A stretch of 64,000 bases of DNA. Origin: an uncultured Mucilaginibacter sp. Its GTDB lineage: Bacteria; Bacteroidota; Bacteroidia; Sphingobacteriales; Sphingobacteriaceae. Made by a program: the position numbers and the translations under genes. Within the stretch, counting starts at the first letter, position 1; each line of letters begins with the position of its first letter. Under the pieces are notes generated by a model. The model was not told the DNA's origin and made no database searches. It worked only from the letters and a program-made list of their open reading frames with translations. Of the stretch, positions 9,411-16,466 are shown piece after piece. Location of the stretch: the NCBI GenBank assembly GCA_903891475.1, contig CAITEP010000021.1, positions 1 through 64,000 of the forward strand, read 5' to 3'.

Positions 9411-10349
9411 TTAAGAGTTTTGTTTTTTATCGTTTTCAAGTCCCGATTCAAAAGGGAAGTTTCGGCTTACCGGAGGCAGGTAGTAAACACTTGGCTTGGT
9501 ACCCAAATCTTCCATTAACCGATAGCCCGATTTATCCTTTATCAAATCACTAAACCTGAAAGTCTCGGCTCCGTTTGATACCGAATCCTCATTCAAGTCG
9601 CCATAAAAGAAAGTACCATTAGGGCAAGCTGACACGCAATGCGGCAACATGCCTTCTCGGGTCATATCGGCACAAAAATCACACTTGCTAACCGTACCCT
9701 TTTTCTGTGGGATGCTAGTTTCGCAAGAGTAAGGCCGACTAGCCACCTCTGCTGTTAATTCAGGCTCACCCCAATTAAATACACGGGTGGAGTAGGGGCA
9801 GGCAGCCATGCAAAAACGACAACCAATGCAACGGTCGCTATCAATTAAAACAAGACCATCTTCCCGTTTAAAAGTAGCATCCACCGGACAAACCTTTACA
9901 CATGGGGGCTCGTCGCAATGCATGCAGGTGGTTGGTTCCCAGTAAGGCGCGGTACGCTCGGCCGATTGCATAGGGTCAACCTTTATCCAGTTTTCACCTG
10001 GGTTCAAATCATGCGCGTGGTTGCATGCTTCCTGGCATTTTTTTAGGTTTTTGCAACGCGACAAGTCAATCACCATGACAAATTTTTTGCCGGGTATGCC
10101 TATTCTTGCTTCCGCGTTTGATATGGCTGGCATATGGGGTACTGGCTTTAAAAAAGCCTCATCCACCTCTATTACCTCACCATCAACCGATAGCAGTTTT
10201 ACTTTTTTACCCGAAGCCTTCACCTCATCGCCAACAGTTGTTTCAAAGGGAGAGATTGGTTTGCAGCCTGTGGTAAGCCCCACGCCAACACCTGCGGCCA
10301 GCAATCCGGTAAGCAGGAAATCTCTTCTTGAGTTATTTTCTTTATCCAT
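9411..10349 (-). CDS. Tat-exported 4Fe-4S ferredoxin-like electron-transfer subunit (DmsB/NrfC/PsrB type)
   Basis: A ~312-aa protein. The N-terminus has a twin-arginine motif (SRRDFLLTG) before a hydrophobic stretch, then TTGCKP, a possible lipid-attachment cysteine. Four Cys groups bind Fe-S clusters in this family: CKNLKKCQEAC, CMHCDEPPCVKVCP, CIGCRFCMAACP, and the split group CETS...CDFCAD...CVSACP. The first group has C-x4-C-x3-C spacing rather than the usual CxxCxxxC, so that cluster may be altered. Residues about 50-70 (VKLLSVDGEVIEVDEAFL) form a short conserved segment also present in the next gene upstream (10376-10648). I start at the ATG at 10349; a GTG sits one codon earlier. Partner of the NrfD subunit downstream. 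Confidence 0.85.
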   Translation of the reverse strand: MDKENNSRRDFLLTGLLAAGVGVGLTTGCKPISPFETTVGDEVKASGKKVKLLSVDGEVIEVDEAFLKPVPHMPAISNAEARIGIPGKKFVMVIDLSRCKNLKKCQEACNHAHDLNPGENWIKVDPMQSAERTAPYWEPTTCMHCDEPPCVKVCPVDATFKREDGLVLIDSDRCIGCRFCMAACPYSTRVFNWGEPELTAEVASRPYSCETSIPQKKGTVSKCDFCADMTREGMLPHCVSACPNGTFFYGDLNEDSVSNGAETFRFSDLIKDKSGYRLMEDLGTKPSVYYLPPVSRNFPFESGLENDKKQNS

Positions 10350-10375
10350 CACAATGTTATTATTTGATGTGTTAA

Positions 10376-10648
10376 TTATTTTTTAATCCAGTTTTGCAGT
10401 TCGTGATTATTCACCTTTCGTCTGCAGGAGTTAATTTGCGCTTCATTTACTTGTACCAGTTTACCATCTTGGGTTAGCATGGTAATGATTTTATTTTCCG
10501 GAGATTCGGAATTTGAGTTTTTTATTTTTGAGAAGGGTAATTTAACAGAAGCCGCCACTGCCGCCAGCACCGAAAATATGCCGATGTTCCAAATGAATTT
10601 CCTTCGGGAGGGCAGATTTCCTGAAGGTATTTTATCATTATTATTCAT
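10376..10648 (-). CDS. Small Tat-signal protein, paralogue of the ferredoxin N-terminus without Fe-S cysteines
   Basis: A 90-aa protein with a twin-arginine-like signal (SRRKFIWNIGIF plus hydrophobic run). The mature part, IITMLTQDGKLVQVNEAQI, aligns with VKLLSVDGEVIEVDEAFL in the adjacent ferredoxin protein. It has one cysteine (SCRRK) and no cluster motif. First gene of the NrfD unit. A CRP/FNR-type palindrome lies 76-91 bp upstream of its start. It may be an assembly or targeting partner of the ferredoxin subunit, which is inference. The reading frame is intact and its ATG is preceded by an A/T-rich leader typical of the phylum. Confidence 0.65.
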   Translation of the reverse strand: MNNNDKIPSGNLPSRRKFIWNIGIFSVLAAVAASVKLPFSKIKNSNSESPENKIITMLTQDGKLVQVNEAQINSCRRKVNNHELQNWIKK

Positions 10649-10723
10649 AATTTTTTATCGTTTGCTTGGGTATGAAATTAGGGTTAATTAAACTTTTAAA
10701 AGATGATGCCTATCGGCTAATGA

Positions 10724-10739
10724 TGTGATAATCATCACT
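10724..10739. promoter_or_regulatory. CRP/FNR-family operator candidate
   Basis: TGTGA-TAATCA-TCACT. The inner arms GTGAT (10725-10729) and ATCAC (10734-10738) are perfectly symmetrical around a 4-bp spacer. This fits both the CRP pattern TGTGA-N6-TCACA and the FNR/DNR pattern TTGAT-N4-ATCAA. Placed just upstream of the Tat/ferredoxin/NrfD unit, it suggests control by oxygen, nitric oxide or a cyclic nucleotide. Confidence 0.55.
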
Positions 10740-10860
10740 AAAAGGATAACATTTATTCGGCTGAAATGTTTACATTCAAAAGAAAATACTTTTAAGAATA
10801 GTTACCGGGTAAATCAGTTTTAAAGTATTTTCCAGAAACAACGAAATAGCACCTAAAACA

Positions 10861-11251
10861 AGTAATGTTCAGTAGGGACATCGCTTGGGTAGAAACAACA
10901 ATTGGTGTACATCAGGGTGATTGCCAATAAAATATTCCATTGGATTAACAACAAAGCATATTAAACCAGCAATACCCCGTAGGGGGCATCGTGATGGTAG
11001 AAACGTAAAGGAGATTGTTTCTAAATATTCTAATCGGTCAACAAAATAGCATATTTAGCAAGCAATGCCCCATAGGGGCATCGTGTGGGTAGAAACAATT
11101 ATTGGTGTATATCAAGATGATTGCCAATAAAATATTCTATTGGATTAACAACAAAGCATATTAAACAAGCAATGCCCCGTAGGGGCATCGTGTGGGTAGA
11201 AAAACAAATCAACAAGCCCCATGCGTTCCATCGGAACGCTGTGTGGGTTCG
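10861..11251 (+). repeat. Five hairpin-plus-tail elements (variable stem, conserved tgtgggtagaaa tail)
   Basis: Elements lie at about 10861-10896, 10971-11004, 11061-11096, 11167-11202 and 11221-11251. Each has a short stem-loop followed by a shared tail. Copies 3 and 4 have stem ATGCCCC/GGGGCAT and tail cgtgtgggtagaaa. Copy 5 has stem GCGTTCC/GGAACGC and tail tgtgtgggttcga. Copy 1 is degenerate (ATGTtC/gGACAT). The stem bases change together while the tail stays, which argues for a structured RNA or a DNA cruciform. Similar elements occur widely between genes in this phylum as far as I recall; their function is unknown to me. Confidence 0.75.
10897..11180 (+). repeat. Direct repeat of ~85 bp embedding the hairpin elements
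   Basis: 10897-10980 and 11095-11180 are nearly identical (shared words include tgattgccaataaaatatt and tggattaacaacaaagcat). A more diverged third version occupies about 11030-11066. The hairpin elements are therefore being duplicated together with their spacer. Confidence 0.8.
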
Positions 11252-11347
11252 ACGATTAATAGGTTGCCAACCAAAATCACCGATAGATATTCCAAACGGA
11301 CAATATCGAAATTAAAAATTTAAGGCTATTTCCTTTTGACTTTCAGC

Positions 11348-11376
11348 CAAAAAAAAGCCTGAACTCGTCAGGCCTT
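11348..11376 (-). terminator. Terminator of the cytochrome/DUF5777 unit
   Basis: On the minus strand AAGGCCTGA-cgagt-TCAGGCTT is followed by eight T. It sits 19-47 bp beyond the stop codon of the cytochrome c gene. It separates the heme-protein unit (14600 to 11395) from the NrfD unit. Confidence 0.8.
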
Positions 11377-11394
11377 CTTTTCAAACTAATTAAT

Positions 11395-11802
11395 TTACTT
11401 TTTCAAAGTGCGAATAAATACTACCAAATTCCAGATATCTTCTGATTCAGGAATTTTTTTCTTGAAGCTTGGCATATCATCCCTGCCTTCGGCAATTTTA
11501 TAATAAATGGAACCGTCGGATTGTGATTGTAAATCGGCTTTCGACATATCTTGCGGTGTTGTTTTTAATTGAGCCGCTTTTGAGCCATCACCCAATCCTT
11601 TTTTACCGTGACACGATGCGCAATGCAAGTTCCATAAGGCTTTACCTGCCGCTATCGATTCGCCATTCGATTTTACCGGATTGGCCATTTTAGCATTTTT
11701 TTCGGGTACAGGCCATGGTTTTGGTTGTTGGATGCTGGTAAAAGCAAAGCTCATGATGCTCAGCGCTAATACGGCTCCAAATAGTGTTAGTTTTCTTTTC
11801 AT
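11395..11802 (-). CDS. Periplasmic class I cytochrome c
   Basis: A 135-aa protein starting at MKRKLTLFGAVL. A longer frame extends into the neighbouring gene, but the internal start gives a proper signal peptide (cleavage near SFAFTS) and removes the overlap. One c-type heme site, CASCHG, occurs at about residue 61, with a distal DDMPSFKKKIP segment supplying the probable axial Met. The C-terminal helix is IWNLVVFIRTLKK, typical of mono-heme cytochrome c. It is the last gene of a four-gene minus-strand unit with DUF5777 and two heme-type lipoproteins, and is probably a soluble electron shuttle between them and the membrane. Confidence 0.85.
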   Translation of the reverse strand: MKRKLTLFGAVLALSIMSFAFTSIQQPKPWPVPEKNAKMANPVKSNGESIAAGKALWNLHCASCHGKKGLGDGSKAAQLKTTPQDMSKADLQSQSDGSIYYKIAEGRDDMPSFKKKIPESEDIWNLVVFIRTLKK

Positions 11803-11863
11803 TGTATGTATTGTTTTTAGTTGATATGAGCTATAAGCAATTTTTATTGTTTTTTGTTTTGAA

Positions 11864-12787
11864 TTAAAAGTTCCACAGCCTCGAAATATTAAAGCCAACC
11901 AAAAATTCTCTCTTTTTGTAGTCGTTTTGGTTGAATACATTATTTATTTGCGGCATTAATGAACTGTAGTTACCAAAGAATACTTCAAAATCGTGACCAC
12001 TGGTACGCATTTCAATACCTAAACTTAAGTTTGGATGCGGGTTATTGGCCGGGTTTTGTGTTAGCGGCTGATCATAGTTCGCGATAACTGAAAACCCATC
12101 AGAAACCTGAAACTTACCGGATGCGGAGATGGAGAAGTTATCATTTTTGAGGATTGGCTTCGGATTACCATCCGCATCCAAATAACCCAACAAATCATTA
12201 AAATGCGATACACTCGGACTCACCTGTAAGGATACCTTATCGCTAAACTTACGGGCGATGATGATTTGATAAAAATAGCTAAACCTATCGGCAGTGGTTA
12301 CAAATACGGTTGTGGCATCCTTTTTACGGGTATCCATTACCGCGTTACCAAAAAAGGTAACACTTACCGGCATCGAATTGCTTTTGGTTTGTTTCAATAG
12401 CGCGTATTTCAGGTTCCAGTCAACCTGCATGTTTTCGTTAGTGGCGTCAAAGCCAAGCTGCAAGTTGGTTATAGGGGTGTAGCTGAACCCTAACTTCATG
12501 TTGGCGCCTGCAAAAATTCCGAACAAATCAGAAAAGCCATTGTTTACGGTTCCAAACCGGTGTTGAATATCAAATTCAAAAGTTCCCTTTATGGGCACCA
12601 TTACGGTTTGGTTATCAATTATGTAATTACCATCAAAGGTATTTTTTACATACGATTTCTTTTTTACCATCGGTGTTTGGGTGCTATCTTGCGCCATCAC
12701 CCCGTTTAGGGCAAAGCAGCAAATTAGCAGCAAGCACACCTTTGCCAAACCCGGCATGTATTGTGAATATTTTCTACGTGTTTTCAT
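11864..12787 (-). CDS. DUF5777-type outer-membrane beta-barrel protein
   Basis: A 307-aa protein with a signal peptide (CLLLICCFALNGVMAQ), a GTFEFDIQHRFG segment and many amphipathic beta strands ending in an aromatic residue (GFNISRLWNF), as expected for an outer-membrane barrel. The sequence style matches DUF5777, a Bacteroidota family often encoded beside cytochromes and YceI-like or ethylbenzene-dehydrogenase-like proteins. It starts 9 bp after the c-type lipoprotein gene. I infer an outer-membrane pore or platform for the heme lipoproteins. Confidence 0.75.
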   Translation of the reverse strand: MKTRRKYSQYMPGLAKVCLLLICCFALNGVMAQDSTQTPMVKKKSYVKNTFDGNYIIDNQTVMVPIKGTFEFDIQHRFGTVNNGFSDLFGIFAGANMKLGFSYTPITNLQLGFDATNENMQVDWNLKYALLKQTKSNSMPVSVTFFGNAVMDTRKKDATTVFVTTADRFSYFYQIIIARKFSDKVSLQVSPSVSHFNDLLGYLDADGNPKPILKNDNFSISASGKFQVSDGFSVIANYDQPLTQNPANNPHPNLSLGIEMRTSGHDFEVFFGNYSSLMPQINNVFNQNDYKKREFLVGFNISRLWNF

Positions 12788-12796
12788 TGTTTATTT

Positions 12797-13195
12797 TTAA
12801 TTGTTTTTAGCACCTTGTTTAACCCAGGCCAGCATTAAGGCATTGATATTTGATGGATTGTTTGATGACCCTAGCGGCATGGATACTGCTTCTTTCCCGG
12901 TTAACCATAAATACACTGCACTATTTGAAGGTGTAGTAGTATTTACCAGATTGCCATTTACAAGGGCGTTATAAGCACCACCAGAGGAAAGATTTGGAGC
13001 CACAGAACCGGCGTGACAACCACTTTTAGCACAGCTATTTGTTAGAATAGGTTGAATATCCTTCGAAAAGCTAACTGTTTTTGTTACTGCCGGTGAATTA
13101 TCTATTGGTACTGTATCTGTTTTTGTACAACCCGCCATAACAGCTATTACTTGAATAACTATTACAAATCCGATTATTGTTTTTTTCATTGACAT
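12797..13195 (-). CDS. Lipoprotein with a CX4CH heme-c-like motif
   Basis: A 132-aa protein with a lipoprotein signal ending at AVMAGC (Cys at about 22). SFSKDIQPILTNSCAKSGCH contains C-A-K-S-G-C-H, a CX4CH variant of the heme-c site common in Bacteroidota and Planctomycetes lipoproteins of this type. A later MPLG segment could supply the sixth ligand. It lies between the ethylbenzene-dehydrogenase-like lipoprotein and the DUF5777 barrel and is probably a surface or periplasmic electron carrier. The variant spacing leaves heme attachment open. Confidence 0.75.
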   Translation of the reverse strand: MSMKKTIIGFVIVIQVIAVMAGCTKTDTVPIDNSPAVTKTVSFSKDIQPILTNSCAKSGCHAGSVAPNLSSGGAYNALVNGNLVNTTTPSNSAVYLWLTGKEAVSMPLGSSNNPSNINALMLAWVKQGAKNN

Positions 13196-13232
13196 GGTCT
13201 TAATTTTAAGTGATAGAAGAACAAGTCAGTCT

Positions 13233-14600
13233 TTATTTTTGAAAATGTAAAGTCAAACCAGGCATAACGGCATGTGCTGAATTGGCTTTATTAAATACCG
13301 CGATTCCAAAATTTACATCGGTTAATGGTGAAAAATCCACGTCTTGTTTGGTGGCAACGTCTGCAGTGGTCAAAGCTCTTTTTAATTCCAATACCCAACC
13401 TTTACCTGTATAAACAGCTTTGAAAGGAATATCGCTACGGCCATTTTGGTATTTTTGTAATACAATACCCGGTATAGCATTTGCACCTACACCTGTAATG
13501 TTTCCATTGCTATCAAATTGCGTATCATAACCTGCATTTGCTGTCGGATCAATGGTGCTATTATCTGATAATGTTAGAACTCCGTTTGCGTCAACCGCGG
13601 TAACCAGTAGGGCAGGTGTTGTTCCATCAGCAGCGGTTACACCAGTTAATAAGGTAACCTTTGTACCGGCAACAATATTGGTAGTTAGCAAGGCGTAAGC
13701 ATTGGATTGACCTTTAACAACCCAGGCTGGTACAGTAACGCTTGTTTTTGTGCCGGTAATGGTTAAAGTTTGTGTGTTGGTGATAGAGCCAGGTACTGTT
13801 GAATAGGTAGGAATACCTGCAGTAGTTGATAATACAGTTGCACCATCAGAGTGACGACCGTTTGCATTTAACTGTCCACCAGCCCAATCAATATAATCAT
13901 CATCGGCAAAGCCGTAAGCTTGATCCTGCATCAGGTGTATGTGCCATAAATCCGCTTTTTCGGCCGGTCCGTTGGTAAAGTGGTTACCACCTGCCCTTGC
14001 TGGTACCGTTACTAAAACGGGAGGATTTACGTGGTTATTCAACGAGTCGGTTGCCGGGTTTAAGTGACAAGTTGCATAACAACTGGTGGAAGCAAATTGT
14101 GTGATGGAATTATTGATATTCCACTGAAAACCAAATTTATCCTCGTTAAACGGAATGGTGGTGATATTGCCATTACTATCAAAGGTATATCCGCTACTTT
14201 GCCTGCTCCATAGCTTAGTGGTTGGGTTAAAAGAAACCGGCGTGTTTACTAAACTTTGATCAGGGTCGTTCCATTCAACCAAAAAATAAACATTGTTGGC
14301 ATCATAAAGGGCTCTCATGGTTACACTATAATTTAACCCTATATAACCTTCGAAAGTGCCATTTCCCGGATCAGGAACAGTAGCTGTTACTTGTAACTTG
14401 CTTGCTTTGTTCCAAACCGCGTCAATAACGCCATCAATGGTAGGTGCTGTAGTGGTACTGGCAGCAATAAGTGTTGAGGTGTTGGTAGCATCAGGACCAT
14501 TAATAATTACCTGATCTTTTTTTGTACAACTAGCTACATAGCCTAATAGGCATACGAGTGTTGATACTACCCAAAATTGTTTGCTCTTAAAAAATTTCAT
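13233..14600 (-). CDS. Lipoprotein with ethylbenzene-dehydrogenase-like heme-binding domain and CX3CH site
   Basis: A 455-aa lipoprotein (lipobox LGYVASC). The body, PTIDGVIDAVWNKASKL...ALYDANNVYFLVEWND, is the beta-sandwich type seen in the heme b-binding gamma subunits of ethylbenzene/DMS dehydrogenases. CYATCH at about residue 175 is a C-x3-C-H motif that could hold a covalent heme. An insertion near residues 260-340 (repeated TVPAWV, GTKVTLLTG) has a different, low-complexity flavour. It is the first gene of the unit. An inverted repeat TGTAC-N8-GTACA lies about 195 bp upstream. Confidence 0.75.
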   Translation of the reverse strand: MKFFKSKQFWVVSTLVCLLGYVASCTKKDQVIINGPDATNTSTLIAASTTTAPTIDGVIDAVWNKASKLQVTATVPDPGNGTFEGYIGLNYSVTMRALYDANNVYFLVEWNDPDQSLVNTPVSFNPTTKLWSRQSSGYTFDSNGNITTIPFNEDKFGFQWNINNSITQFASTSCYATCHLNPATDSLNNHVNPPVLVTVPARAGGNHFTNGPAEKADLWHIHLMQDQAYGFADDDYIDWAGGQLNANGRHSDGATVLSTTAGIPTYSTVPGSITNTQTLTITGTKTSVTVPAWVVKGQSNAYALLTTNIVAGTKVTLLTGVTAADGTTPALLVTAVDANGVLTLSDNSTIDPTANAGYDTQFDSNGNITGVGANAIPGIVLQKYQNGRSDIPFKAVYTGKGWVLELKRALTTADVATKQDVDFSPLTDVNFGIAVFNKANSAHAVMPGLTLHFQK

Positions 14601-14795
14601 ATTCTAAATGTTTTATTTAATAAATAGTCTTCCTTATTGGCAACCAAATTACAGCCACATTGTTACGTATTAAATGAGGGGCAACAGCGGATTAAATGAT
14701 ACTAGGCACTAAAAGGCTTAGACTTTTTTATCTGAAAAGAAATAAAGCACTATTGGCGACAATTAAATATCCTTTCAGGTATATTTTAATGACTT

Positions 14796-14813
14796 TGTAC
14801 ACTATTAAGTACA
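14796..14813. promoter_or_regulatory. Inverted repeat TGTAC-N8-GTACA, possible operator
   Basis: Perfect 5-bp arms separated by actattaa in the leader region of the heme lipoprotein unit. The position fits an operator, but no matching regulator is visible and short palindromes arise by chance in AT-rich DNA. Confidence 0.3.
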
Positions 14814-14959
14814 GAAATTAAATTTTTAATAAATGCGGGTATTTTTGTGTTGAAGGTTGTAAGTTTTTTTCGGTTGAAGGTTGTAAGTTGTATGTTGTGG
14901 GTTTTTTTGGGTTGAAGGTTGTGTGTTTTTTTGGGTTGAAAGTTGTGGGTTTTTTTGGG

Positions 14960-15310
14960 TTGAAGGTTCGATTTTGGGTTGTATGTTACAATTTTCTGGA
15001 TGATTAGGGACGCGTAAAATAGCGTATAACCTCGTTAAATTGCCCAATTATTTCATCGAATTTCACCCAAAAATGCCCTTCAAAATCCTAAAAAACACCC
15101 AAAAACCAGCATCAAAATTATAATTTGAAGACGTTTTTACGAATTTGACTATAGTTTCAAAGGTTTTTACAGGGTTTTAAGGGGGTTTAATTATAATTTG
15201 GAAGGGTAAATTATAATTTGGTGTTGCGCTGTGTGTTGGGTAGGCGATTTAGTGAGGTAGTTAGAGGTGAGTATGTGAGTTAGTGTGGGGTTGAATGGTA
15301 GATTAGTTAT
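14960..15310 (-). repeat. Dispersed repeat A, copy 1 (complement)
   Basis: Shares long stretches with 38210-38459 and 54450-54805 (both plus). Common words include actatagtcaaattcgtaa, ttttgatgctggtttttgg, caaattataatt and, with copy 3, acgcgtccctaatcatcca. One end is a tract of ctcactcactc-like words. No open reading frame is conserved between copies. Confidence 0.8.
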
Positions 15311-15345
15311 TTGTTAATTGGGTTTATTAAGTTGAGTTTGATGTG

Positions 15346-15440
15346 CAGTTACACCGCTTTTTTACTGGCAATTTTATTTGTGGAGATGCAATCTCTGGGC
15401 ATATTGGTTTGAAGTTTGGAAAATCAAACATCGGGGGGAG
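15346..15440 (-). repeat. Dispersed repeat H, copy 1 (complement)
   Basis: On the minus strand it reads tgtttgattttccaaactt ... atgcccagagattgcatctc ... ccagtaaaaaagcggtgtaac. It matches copies at 38087-38182 and 38637-38735 and partly 19383-19440. It lies immediately downstream of the putAbiC-like gene. Confidence 0.75.
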
Positions 15441-15472
15441 GGGGGGGGATTGTTACGAAAAAAACTATACTA

Positions 15473-16444
15473 CTATTTATACATTTTATATATTTCTTGT
15501 AATTCGTTTGTAAGCTCTTTTTGAGATGGAAGGTCAATTAATAAATAATTATAATCCAATAAATCATCTAGTATTTTATTTTCTTCAACAAATTTACAGA
15601 GACTCTTTTCGGCTTTTTCGGATGCTAAATAATAAAAAATAAAAACCTTTTCGTAGCGGGTCAATTGGGCGATTAAATACTGTGCATACGTTATTTTACT
15701 TTTTGATTGTTGGATAAAATCAACTATATATTCTAAATTTTTAAAATATCCATCGTAAAAACTACCATATTTTTTATTATTGGAATTAAAAACACTAGCA
15801 TAAATATCTCTTCGATATTCTTCAAAATCAATTTTGTAAAAATAAACACATCCCAAAGCCCTTAATGCCGCATGTTGTTTTTCAGATTCATAACCTACAC
15901 TACCAACATAGTCTTTAATATGCTCCCACCTTTCGTTTTCATTTAAGCTTATTAATTTTTTAGATAATAATTCAGCTTCAATCGCAAAATCCGTACTATA
16001 ATTTGAAGATTGTGCTTGTAATAGTTTCATATAATATAGTGAAGCAATCTTTTCTGGCATTCTTTTGAGTAATGTTCTTCCTAATAAAACACAATCCTTT
16101 TCAATTTTATTATAGAGTTTGGTTACGAAGTAATTTAAAGTTTCATAACTACTTATCTCTCCTGATTCATCCTTCAAACTAAAGTTTACAATGCGTTGTT
16201 GTTGATTATCAAGAATTTTATAAAACAAACCATCCTCTTTTTCAATTCTAAACTGTTTGCTTGACTGATAAATAGAATAAGAAAGGATTAATAAACCTAT
16301 TGGGCCATAAATACCCCCAATATAACTTCCAAATTGGCTCCATTCATTACTATTATTCGAGAACCCATAATGAAAGTATATTAAATAGCACAAAATGGGC
16401 ATTAATAAGATAATGCACAAAGCCATTGGCAGTATTCTCTTCAT
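15473..16444 (-). CDS. Membrane protein resembling putAbiC (putative phage abortive infection)
   Basis: A 323-aa protein starting at MKRILPMALCIILL. A longer frame overlaps the upstream gene and is rejected. Two N-terminal membrane helices (about 5-25 and 35-58) enclose WSQFGSYIGGIYGPIG, followed by SSKQFRIEKEDGLFYKILDNQQ and a helical cytoplasmic domain. This layout matches the putAbiC family (FG.Y.GG between helices, then an FxxLLxxH-like segment). It begins 22 bp after the stop codon of the MmeI-like restriction-modification gene, so the two are probably one operon, which supports a phage-defence role. The abortive-infection label is from family naming only. AT-rich composition compared with the housekeeping genes. 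Confidence 0.6.
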   Translation of the reverse strand: MKRILPMALCIILLMPILCYLIYFHYGFSNNSNEWSQFGSYIGGIYGPIGLLILSYSIYQSSKQFRIEKEDGLFYKILDNQQQRIVNFSLKDESGEISSYETLNYFVTKLYNKIEKDCVLLGRTLLKRMPEKIASLYYMKLLQAQSSNYSTDFAIEAELLSKKLISLNENERWEHIKDYVGSVGYESEKQHAALRALGCVYFYKIDFEEYRRDIYASVFNSNNKKYGSFYDGYFKNLEYIVDFIQQSKSKITYAQYLIAQLTRYEKVFIFYYLASEKAEKSLCKFVEENKILDDLLDYNYLLIDLPSQKELTNELQEIYKMYK

Positions 16445-16466
16445 TTTCAATTGTATTAAATTAAAG

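Larger units (their letters stand above)
10649..11394. other. Gene-free interval between the two redox units
   Basis: About 745 bp without a credible gene. It holds the CRP/FNR-type palindrome near the left end, five hairpin-tail elements (10861-11251), a ~85-bp direct repeat between them, and the terminator of the cytochrome unit at the right end. A 64-codon frame (11121-11315, plus) runs through the repeats and is judged non-coding. Confidence 0.7.
14601..15472. other. Gene-free, repeat-dominated interval
   Basis: About 870 bp without a gene. It contains a G/T-rich degenerate tract (14840-14990, words like ggttgaaggttgt), repeat A in complement (14960-15310), repeat H in complement (15346-15440) and a run of G (15433-15448, interrupted by one A). 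A 73-codon frame within the repeats is rejected. Confidence 0.7.

Noticed and set aside
10861-11251. CRISPR array
   Set aside because: Hairpin units are irregularly spaced, their spacers are themselves repeated, and no cas genes are present.
11121-11315. 64-codon plus-strand frame in the hairpin-tail repeats
   Set aside because: It runs through two hairpin elements and part of the direct repeat; the peptide is explained by the repeat and has no signal, domain or leader.
11803-11940. N-terminal extension of the cytochrome c gene
   Set aside because: It overlaps the DUF5777 gene and would hide the signal peptide that begins at MKRKLTLF.
14826-15047. 73-codon minus-strand frame similar to a 74-codon frame at 54710-54934
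   Set aside because: Both come from repeat A and the adjacent word tract. Differences between copies include indel-like shifts and are not codon-biased, so the shared peptide reflects repeat identity.
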